Shown here in pieces: positions 1 through 4,141 of a stretch of 5,423 bases of DNA. The position numbers and the translations under genes were made by a program. The notes beneath the pieces were generated by a model, which did not search any database, had not been told where the DNA came from, and was given only the letters and a program-made list of their open reading frames with translations. Origin of the DNA: Nitrososphaeraceae archaeon. Lineage in GTDB: Archaea; Thermoproteota; Nitrososphaeria; Nitrososphaerales; Nitrososphaeraceae. Within the stretch, counting starts at the first letter, position 1, and each line of letters starts with the position of its first letter. The stretch is from positions 1-5,423 of the forward strand of contig JAICQW010000128.1 of NCBI GenBank assembly GCA_025937665.1, written 5' to 3'.

Positions 1-282
1 CATATAAAACTTGGAATAAATGAAATTAAAAAGATCTATTCAAAAATTGCTACTAGTCCCGAAAAAGAAAAAACTGAGACCGTCAATCGAATAATAGGCG
101 CTTTTGAATCCGGCGATACATTAGAACCTGTCAGATATTTGTCGTCGATTCATGAAACTAAAGAATCATTTCTTGCTGAGGAATCGTTTGAACAGAAGAT
201 AAAGTTACAGGTTACATACGCGGCAGGAATCATTCCAGTCATCCTTACCGTAATTCAAAGTGTAATTAATTTTAGAGGTTGA
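1..282 (+). CDS. Unrecognised protein, C-terminal part (5' end outside window)
   Basis: Frame 1 is open from the first base to a TGA at 280-282, giving the last 93 residues of a protein that begins upstream of the window. The visible part is charged and probably helical (Lys/Glu-rich around residues 8-30, then a Glu-rich stretch around 56-68). It ends in a hydrophobic segment of about 18 residues (Ala-Ala-Gly-Ile-Ile-Pro through Ile-Asn-Phe) followed only by Arg-Gly. This could be a C-terminal membrane anchor or the last transmembrane helix with a very short tail. I recognise no family motif and assign no function. No stop codon interrupts the frame, and the codon use resembles that of the neighbouring genes. 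The next gene on the same strand starts 74 bp downstream with its own TATA-like box, so the two are probably not co-transcribed by necessity. Confidence 0.7.
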   Translation, partial: HIKLGINEIKKIYSKIATSPEKEKTETVNRIIGAFESGDTLEPVRYLSSIHETKESFLAEESFEQKIKLQVTYAAGIIPVILTVIQSVINFRG

Positions 283-325
283 ATCAATTGCCTAGTTCTG
301 GGCCGCCCTAAATCGGACATGAAAA

Positions 326-333
326 CTATATTA
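326..333 (+). promoter_or_regulatory. TATA box for the small exported protein gene
   Basis: The motif CTATATTA lies with its centre about 27 bp upstream of the ATG at 357. That is the usual archaeal distance from TATA box to transcription start, so the transcript probably starts at or within a base or two of the start codon, giving a leaderless mRNA. The core TATATTATCAT (327-337) recurs exactly upstream of the convergent MscS gene. Confidence 0.5.
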
Positions 334-356
334 TCATGCCTTTCGGATGATGTAAT

Positions 357-569
357 ATGTGGAAGAATAATCTAGTCATCATAATGACATTCTCCATATG
401 CATTGCAGTTAGCCTCTCAGGTTCATTCCAACCTGTGTTAGCACAAGAAGATACACAATCAAACATATCCTCTAACTCCACTGGGATAATGAATAATACT
501 ACAGGTATGATAGACGATGCATTTGATGCACTGAAGGATTCATTTGGTACCTTTTTTGGTGGTAACTAA
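357..569 (+). CDS. Small exported protein (70 aa) with signal peptide
   Basis: This is a 70-residue protein of unknown function, predicted to be secreted or attached to the cell surface. Residues 1-29 form a typical Sec signal peptide: Lys at position 3, a hydrophobic core at about 6-22, and a signal peptidase site after Val-Leu-Ala (27-29), with Gln as the first mature residue. The mature part is only about 41 residues. It begins with a Ser/Asn/Thr-rich stretch carrying four overlapping Asn-X-Ser/Thr sequons (Asn36, 40, 46, 47), so it may be N-glycosylated. It ends in a short amphipathic helix (about 52-67, Asp/Phe/Leu pattern) and Gly-Gly-Asn. There are no cysteines in the mature region. 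The ATG is supported by a TATA box at leaderless spacing. Its stop codon (567-569) interlocks with the stop of the convergent MscS gene. Short exported peptides of this style are, to my knowledge, common in soil Nitrososphaeria, but I cannot name a family. Confidence 0.65.
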   Translation: MWKNNLVIIMTFSICIAVSLSGSFQPVLAQEDTQSNISSNSTGIMNNTTGMIDDAFDALKDSFGTFFGGN

Positions 570-1207
570 CTAGACTTTCTAATAATGATGGTCGTAGTTA
601 CCATGGAAGTGTTCGGAGCAAGAATGACATCTCCCTCATCTGTCCTTAGTCTACTATATAATAGACCTATATCATAAATAATTCCTGTATTACCAAACAC
701 GGTAACTTTTTCTCCTATTCTGAAGGGTCGTATAATGGCTAGATACAATCCAGAAATCAAATTTCCAAGAACATTTTGGCTGGCAAACCCTATTACAATC
801 GCAGTAATGGTTCCAATAGATGTAGCAATAAGGGGATCCTGGCTTAGATAAGAAATGATAATCGATATGACTACTATTGCACCAATGATTCTGATAAGGA
901 TTCGAATTATCTCTGCATTACTTTTCAAAGCATCATAAGAAAGCTTGTAAAAAATATTAGCTAGAGAATTAATTACAAAATAACCGATAACGGCAACCAC
1001 ACCTATTTTTAAATATGGTCCATATCTATGTTCCAAAAATTGCTCAATAAGACTACTTGCAGCAACTACCACTGCTACTGCAATAATCATTATTGTAATT
1101 GTTTTAAAGAGAGATCGTTGTTTCTTCTCCGTACTACTAGAATTATTTGAATTATTATTATCATTCAATTTATTTTCCTTATTGCCGTTATCTTTTACGC
1201 TATCCAC
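566..1207 (-). CDS. MscS-family small-conductance mechanosensitive channel, minimal form
   Basis: This is an inner-membrane channel that opens under membrane tension and releases solutes during hypo-osmotic shock. The 213-residue product has an Asn/Ser-rich cytoplasmic N-terminus (about 1-30), hydrophobic helices at about 36-54, 65-87 and 99-120, and the MscS pore helix (about 128-160, with Gly-Phe-Ala-Ser-Gln-Asn at 140-145). The MscS beta domain follows (161-207), with the family signatures Pro-Phe-Arg-Ile-Gly-Glu (161-166), Gly-Ile-Ile (175-177), Arg-Thr-Asp-Glu-Gly (188-192) and Ala-Pro-Asn (197-199). The protein stops right after that domain, so the C-terminal alpha/beta part of the MscS vestibule is missing; E. 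coli MscS is about 286 residues. The listed start is GTG at 1207-1205, with an in-frame TAG 21 bp upstream. However, the TATA-like TATATT (1225-1220) is too close for that start. TTG at 1168-1166, preceded by AAGGA at 1180-1176, is a credible alternative that would give 200 residues. The family call is firm; the start is not. Confidence 0.85.
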   Translation of the reverse strand: MDSVKDNGNKENKLNDNNNSNNSSSTEKKQRSLFKTITIMIIAVAVVVAASSLIEQFLEHRYGPYLKIGVVAVIGYFVINSLANIFYKLSYDALKSNAEIIRILIRIIGAIVVISIIISYLSQDPLIATSIGTITAIVIGFASQNVLGNLISGLYLAIIRPFRIGEKVTVFGNTGIIYDIGLLYSRLRTDEGDVILAPNTSMVTTTIIIRKSS

Positions 1208-1218
1208 AGTACAGATGA

Positions 1219-1226
1219 TAATATAC
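1219..1226 (-). promoter_or_regulatory. TATA box for the MscS gene
   Basis: Read on the minus strand, GTATATTA continues into TATCAT, matching the element at 327-337 over 11 bases. A transcription start 25-28 bp downstream would fall near 1196, inside the gene as drawn from its GTG. If this box is used, translation would start later, probably at the TTG at 1168. Confidence 0.35.
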
Positions 1227-1349
1227 TATCTATTTCAAATTTTCATCAATTAGCAGATCTGCATGTTATGTAATATTCTCAATTTGGCTCTGCAATTTTT
1301 TCTATGATGTAATCACGGACCTTGCTTGCCTCTCGCATTATTTCTAAAG

Positions 1350-1357
1350 ACTTAAAG
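1350..1357 (+). promoter_or_regulatory. Possible TATA box for the zinc-ribbon gene
   Basis: ACTTAAAG is a plausible archaeal TATA variant whose centre lies about 34 bp before the ATG at 1388. It would place the transcription start near 1380 with a leader of a few bases. The motif is weak, and the choice rests on spacing alone. Confidence 0.25.
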
Positions 1358-1375
1358 CGATGACAATGTGATATA

Positions 1376-1389
1376 ATAAAGATCTTTAT
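1376..1389. promoter_or_regulatory. 14-bp perfect palindrome over the zinc-ribbon gene start
   Basis: ATAAAGATCTTTAT is its own reverse complement and covers the first two bases of the ATG at 1388. It could be an operator for a dimeric regulator at the transcription start, or an RNA hairpin hiding the start codon. It also overlaps an AT-rich TATA-like run (ATATAAT, 1371-1377) that is too close to the start to act as its TATA box. No function is demonstrated. Confidence 0.3.
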
Positions 1390-1720
1390 GGTAAAATGTG
1401 CAGAATGTGGAAGTGAACTCCCACAAGATGCTAAATTCTGTCCAAATTGCGGGACTCAGGCTGGGTTAAAAAAAGATGTCTATGAGGTTTCCGCCGGTGG
1501 CCTAGTCGGCAAAGTTAAAGAGATTATTCAAGATGCAACTGTGAAACGCATTGTCATAAAGGATGAAAATGGTAAAATCCTTCTGTCTATCCCGGTGACG
1601 TGGGGAACCGCGGGTGCGGTTGCAATGATTACACTTGCACCATGGTTGGCCGCTCTCGGAGTAATTGCAGCTATAGTTGCAAGATGTAAGGTAGAGGTTG
1701 AAAAATCACCAGAGCTATAA
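1388..1720 (+). CDS. Zinc-ribbon protein with DUF4342-like domain
   Basis: This 110-residue protein has two parts. Residues 1-24 are a double-CxxC zinc ribbon (Cys4, Cys7, Cys18, Cys21, with Gly after the second cysteine of each pair), very likely binding one zinc ion. Residues about 31-106 resemble DUF4342: an amphipathic start (Val-Gly-Lys-Val-Lys-Glu-Ile-Ile), a beta-rich segment (Arg-Ile-Val-Ile-Lys-Asp-Glu-Asn-Gly-Lys), a Leu-Ser-Ile-Pro-Val turn, a Gly/Ala-rich hydrophobic stretch at about 73-97, and a closing Cys-Lys-Val-Glu-Val-Glu. The hydrophobic stretch is long enough to cross or associate with a membrane. The function of DUF4342 proteins is unknown to me; bacterial members usually lack a zinc ribbon or carry a different N-terminal domain. 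The ATG is the only start that retains the first zinc cysteines. It stands alone between a divergent channel gene and a downstream gene with its own promoter. The family assignment is from memory of the domain pattern, not from a search. Confidence 0.8.
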   Translation: MVKCAECGSELPQDAKFCPNCGTQAGLKKDVYEVSAGGLVGKVKEIIQDATVKRIVIKDENGKILLSIPVTWGTAGAVAMITLAPWLAALGVIAAIVARCKVEVEKSPEL

Positions 1721-1863
1721 TTAAAATTCATTGCGCAAAAAATTATTCTCCTTGTCTCAAAGAATGGTAAACTATCATGTTACCTATTGCTTTGATGAGA
1801 TATTTTCTGTATTTCATCCAGAAAGAAATTACTTTAAGACTTTGAAAAAATTTACTAAAATGA

Positions 1864-1870
1864 TATATAT
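1864..1870 (+). promoter_or_regulatory. TATA box for the beta-helix gene
   Basis: TATATAT is centred about 30 bp before the GTG at 1897, which predicts a transcription start near 1892-1894 and a nearly leaderless mRNA. It is the strongest TATA match in the 176-bp gap after the zinc-ribbon gene. Confidence 0.5.
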
Positions 1871-1885
1871 GTGGTTAAGAAATCT

Positions 1886-1890
1886 AGGAG
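1886..1890 (+). promoter_or_regulatory. Shine-Dalgarno-like AGGAG before the GTG start
   Basis: AGGAG lies 6 bases before GTG 1897 and matches the anti-Shine-Dalgarno end of archaeal 16S rRNA. It supports GTG 1897 over the later ATG codons at 1924, 1930 and 1933. If the TATA box at 1864-1870 sets the 5' end, the motif might not be in the mRNA, so the two signals partly compete. Confidence 0.4.
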
Positions 1891-1896
1891 TATCCG

Positions 1897-3498
1897 GTGA
1901 ACCTAGATATTTATTCATTGAATATGATAATGATGTTGTTACTTGTATCCTTTGTATTAATAGCGCTAGCTCAGATTGGAATAATGCCGATTGCTACGGC
2001 TCAAAGCAAAACCAGTGAATGTGTACAGTATGAGGCTAAACAAAAATTAATTCATATTAATTGTAAATCAATTCACCTTTCTGACATTAACGAGCATCTA
2101 ACCAATGCAAGTATATTGCGTTCAGAAAGTAATGCCAACACAAACGCAAACACAGATACTGATAATGGTAAAGTATGGATATTGAACGCTGGCATAGTGA
2201 TAGAAAAGGAAGGAGGGCTCATAATTGATTCTTCAGATACCAGCTGGCTAAAACTAGTGCCAACACCTACTATTCAACCTGCAAAGCAACTAGTACCTCT
2301 TGTTGAGGAGAACGGGACTGACACATTGGATGAGGAACAAATCGAGGGAATGGTAGCTTCAAAGCTTGCCAGTACTCAAAATAACTCTAATACTAACAAT
2401 ACCGTTAGTACCAGTAGTAATGAACAACAGCCAATATTAGTAAGTAAAAATAATGGAAATAACCCTAATGGAATCCATGTTCGCGGTTCATTGACAATAG
2501 ACTCTGTAAAAATAACTTCATGGGACCCCGAAAAGGATGACGTAATAGGTTTTGCATATGGAAAGCGACCGGGCGAGGAACACACAAAATCAGACTATGA
2601 TACCGCAGAACCTAGAGCGTTCATAAGAGTCTCCAAAGAGGCAACTGGAACAACAAATATTACAAATTCTGAGCTAGGATATCTGGGATATTCCTGCAGC
2701 AGATGCTCTGGACTTAGTTACTATGGCGGAGAGGGTTCAGTAATCCAGGGTAACGATATCCATCATCTTCTAAAGGGATATTATTCAAAGAGTATGGGAA
2801 GGATGTTGATTGCCGATAATAAATTTCATGACAATTACTTGTATGGGATAGACCCTCACACGGGCAGTCATGATATGTCTATACTAAGGAACACTGTTTA
2901 CAACAATAATGCATCAGGTATCATTTGCTCAAAACACTGCTATAACCTCTTGATAGAAGGTAATAGAGTTTATAATAACTCTGGAGTAGGACGAGGAATA
3001 GCATTTAGCATTAACACTACTAATTCAGTGGCACGAGACAATCACGTTTCCGATCAGGTACGTTGCATTTCATTTAATAGAAATTCAAACTTTAATGAAA
3101 TATATAATAACACGGTCTCTGACTGTATCAACGGATTTTACCTTTCGAATACCACAAATAATAATATCCACGACAACATCGTAAAAAACGTAACACACGC
3201 ATTTGTCATGAAAGACGTCAACAATACCATTAATAGGAACAAGATAGATGATGCTGAAGCTGGCATTGTGTTTACATACAGACCTATTACAAATGGATTG
3301 CAACAAACCGCCATTAATTTTGCCCCGAATGACATCTACTATGAAAACATCCTAAACGATATGGCAAAGAATAATACATTTTCAAATACTGGAAATGTAA
3401 CTTGGGTAAAAAAGTTATCAATCAACAATGTGACTCAGATTCAAAATGTAGACCAGGAAAACAAGACATCTCTTGCTCTGAATTTAATGAAAGAATAA
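1897..3498 (+). CDS. Exported right-handed beta-helix protein, AlgG-like (mannuronan C5-epimerase family)
   Basis: This 533-residue exported protein probably acts on, or binds, an acidic polysaccharide. AlgG enzymes convert D-mannuronate to L-guluronate within alginate. Residues 1-36 are a signal peptide (hydrophobic core about 10-29, cleavage likely after Ala-Thr-Ala, 33-35). A small region with Cys42 and Cys56 follows, then the first beta strands (93-120). Next comes an Asn/Ser/Thr-rich, probably disordered insertion (about 122-191), and the main parallel beta-helix (about 193-460) with repeated Asn-X-hydrophobic turns. AlgG-like landmarks are Gly-Tyr-Leu-Gly-Tyr (261-265), Gly-Leu-Ser-Tyr-Tyr-Gly (272-277), Phe-His-Asp-Asn (310-313), Tyr-Gly-Ile-Asp-Pro-His (316-321) and Ser-Gly-Ile-Ile (340-343). 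AlgG enzymes carry Asp-Pro-His-Asp-Arg at the active site. Here Asp319, Pro320 and His321 are kept, but Thr-Gly replaces Asp-Arg. Other cysteines (267, 270, 344, 348, 390, 410) could form disulfides. Many sequons suggest N-glycosylation. The fold and export are fairly sure; the exact substrate and activity are not. Confidence 0.8.
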   Translation: MNLDIYSLNMIMMLLLVSFVLIALAQIGIMPIATAQSKTSECVQYEAKQKLIHINCKSIHLSDINEHLTNASILRSESNANTNANTDTDNGKVWILNAGIVIEKEGGLIIDSSDTSWLKLVPTPTIQPAKQLVPLVEENGTDTLDEEQIEGMVASKLASTQNNSNTNNTVSTSSNEQQPILVSKNNGNNPNGIHVRGSLTIDSVKITSWDPEKDDVIGFAYGKRPGEEHTKSDYDTAEPRAFIRVSKEATGTTNITNSELGYLGYSCSRCSGLSYYGGEGSVIQGNDIHHLLKGYYSKSMGRMLIADNKFHDNYLYGIDPHTGSHDMSILRNTVYNNNASGIICSKHCYNLLIEGNRVYNNSGVGRGIAFSINTTNSVARDNHVSDQVRCISFNRNSNFNEIYNNTVSDCINGFYLSNTTNNNIHDNIVKNVTHAFVMKDVNNTINRNKIDDAEAGIVFTYRPITNGLQQTAINFAPNDIYYENILNDMAKNNTFSNTGNVTWVKKLSINNVTQIQNVDQENKTSLALNLMKE

Positions 3499-3503
3499 CA
3501 CCA

Positions 3504-3530
3504 AATTTTTTAGAAATTTTGTCTAATTTT
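3504..3530 (+). terminator. T-rich terminator-like tract after the beta-helix gene
   Basis: Three T-runs follow the stop codon within 32 bp (six Ts at 3506-3511, four at 3517-3520, four at 3527-3530), with no strong hairpin. Archaeal RNA polymerase terminates on such oligo-T tracts in the coding strand, so this is a likely end for the beta-helix transcript. Confidence 0.45.
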
Positions 3531-3688
3531 CTGTTTGTATGCAACTTTGCTGTCCTTGTATGGGTGCCATACTTACCAAATACCTTCATTTCTAATGACT
3601 ATCAGCAAGCAATCGAACTATTCTAGGAATTGTACTATCATCTTGAACTCAATCTGGGCATGATGGATTTATTCATGGCATGTTATCC

Positions 3689-3698
3689 AATTTAAATT
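3689..3698 (+). promoter_or_regulatory. TATA-like element before the candidate small gene
   Basis: AATTTAAATT is a perfect 10-bp palindrome centred about 26 bp before an ATG at 3720, which is the right spacing for a leaderless archaeal transcript. AT-rich 10-bp palindromes are common by chance, so the spacing is the main support. Confidence 0.3.
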
Positions 3699-3719
3699 AG
3701 AATAAAGCTTGGAGAAGTA

Positions 3720-3812
3720 ATGTTGGAAGAATTAGGATTATGGATGTTTTCATCTCTCATTCATGCCAAAACACCTTCAAATTCCCCTAATGACAGGCAA
3801 TTTGTCCCTTAA
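3720..3812 (+). CDS. Candidate small protein gene (30 aa), uncertain
   Basis: An ATG at 3720 opens a 30-codon frame ending in TAA at 3810-3812. It begins Met-Leu-Glu-Glu-Leu-Gly-Leu-Trp-Met-Phe, continues Ser-Ser-Leu-Ile-His-Ala-Lys, and ends in a polar Pro/Asn/Ser-rich tail (Asn-Asp-Arg-Gln-Phe-Val-Pro). The first 15 residues could form an amphipathic or weakly hydrophobic helix. Two signals agree on this start: a TATA-like TTTAAA centred 26 bp upstream, and GGAG at 3711-3714 five bases before the ATG. The stop lies inside the left arm of an inverted repeat (3806-3826). I recognise no family. A frame this short occurs readily by chance, and the region could instead encode a small RNA or the untranslated leader of rpoH. 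Confidence 0.25.
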   Translation: MLEELGLWMFSSLIHAKTPSNSPNDRQFVP

Positions 3813-3826
3813 ATTGTGTTAAAGGG
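3806..3826. repeat. Imperfect inverted repeat upstream of rpoH
   Basis: CCCTTAA at 3806-3812 pairs with TTAAAGGG at 3819-3826 with one bulged A, leaving a 6-base loop. It sits about 20 bp upstream of the likely rpoH TATA box and overlaps the stop codon of the candidate small gene. It may be a binding site for a dimeric regulator of the polymerase operon, or a weak RNA hairpin. Confidence 0.3.
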
Positions 3827-3844
3827 CATTACAACCTGAGAATG

Positions 3845-3853
3845 TATTTATTA
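3845..3853 (+). promoter_or_regulatory. Likely TATA box of the rpoH-rpoB operon
   Basis: TATTTATTA is centred about 40 bp before the TTG start of rpoH, predicting a transcription start near 3874 and a leader of roughly 14 bases. No clear Shine-Dalgarno site lies in that leader. Confidence 0.4.
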
Positions 3854-3887
3854 CGGCTACTAGATTTTGAATTAAGATTCTCGAATT

Positions 3888-4139
3888 TTGTCTTCTGATA
3901 AAAAAGATATTAAAATTACGAACCACGTATATCAACCCAAACACGAAATTTTATCCAAAAAAGAAGCTGAAGAAATTCTAAAGAAATTCAATACAAAGCC
4001 AAGTCAGCTCCCATACATATTAATTAACGACAAGGGACTAGAAGATCTAGATGTGAGACCGGGCGATATTATTAAGATAACAAGAACGTCATTTACTGCG
4101 GGCGAAAGTGTCTATTATAGGTATGTAGTGGAGGATTAA
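3888..4139 (+). CDS. rpoH: DNA-directed RNA polymerase subunit H (Rpo5)
   Basis: Subunit H is the archaeal counterpart of the C-terminal domain of eukaryotic Rpb5. It sits at the jaw of the RNA polymerase near downstream DNA and helps in early transcription. The 83-residue product has the usual archaeal length. It carries the family landmarks His-Glu-Ile-Leu-Ser-Lys-Lys-Glu-Ala-Glu (24-33), Leu-Pro-Tyr-Ile-Leu (47-51), Arg-Pro-Gly-Asp-Ile-Ile-Lys-Ile (63-70) and the near-invariant ending Thr-Ala-Gly-Glu-Ser-Val-Tyr-Tyr-Arg (76-84 region). Translation must begin at the TTG, because an in-frame TAA lies at 3873-3875 and no ATG or GTG is available before the conserved part. It is followed after 2 bp by rpoB, the standard archaeal order, and its last codons contain the rpoB ribosome-binding site. 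Confidence 0.95.
   Translation: MSSDKKDIKITNHVYQPKHEILSKKEAEEILKKFNTKPSQLPYILINDKGLEDLDVRPGDIIKITRTSFTAGESVYYRYVVED
4130..4134 (+). promoter_or_regulatory. Shine-Dalgarno site deciding the rpoB TTG start
   Basis: GGAGG lies inside the last codons of rpoH, 7 bases before TTG 4142. This strong match fixes the rpoB start and suggests translation of rpoB is coupled to that of rpoH. Confidence 0.75.
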
Positions 4140-4141
4140 CC

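Larger units (their letters stand above)
3499..3887. other. Intergenic region between the beta-helix gene and rpoH
   Basis: This 389-bp stretch contains no confident gene on either strand. Its first part is T-rich and probably terminates the upstream transcript. From about 3540 to 3685 I see nothing I can interpret. From 3689 on there is a TATA-like palindrome, a candidate 30-codon small gene, an imperfect inverted repeat and then the likely rpoH promoter. I found no tRNA or other recognisable RNA gene. Confidence 0.6.

Noticed and set aside
300..309. GGGCCGCCC as a possible hairpin terminator after the first gene
   Set aside because: It would be a 3-bp stem with no T-run behind it, too weak to call.
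1253..1262. Palindrome GCAGATCTGC between the divergent genes
   Set aside because: Ten-base palindromes are expected several times in a window this size, and this one is not placed at a start or TATA box.
1528..1731. Minus-strand open frame opposite the zinc-ribbon gene
   Set aside because: It is the complement of the DUF4342-like domain, with no signals of its own.
1731..2018. Plus-strand open frame of 95 codons beginning with TTG
   Set aside because: It overlaps the start and signal peptide of the well-supported beta-helix gene in another frame, has no family features, and lies across that gene's promoter and ribosome-binding site.
2080..2460. Asn/Thr codon runs as a possible tandem repeat or mobile insertion
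   Set aside because: The runs are irregular low-complexity codons in frame with the gene, with no repeat unit or boundary repeats.
3402..3626. Plus-strand open frame of 74 codons at the 3' end of the beta-helix gene
   Set aside because: About 100 bases overlap the beta-helix gene in another frame, and the rest crosses the T-rich terminator region. It has no plausible promoter or ribosome-binding site, and its hydrophobic end is explained by T-rich DNA.
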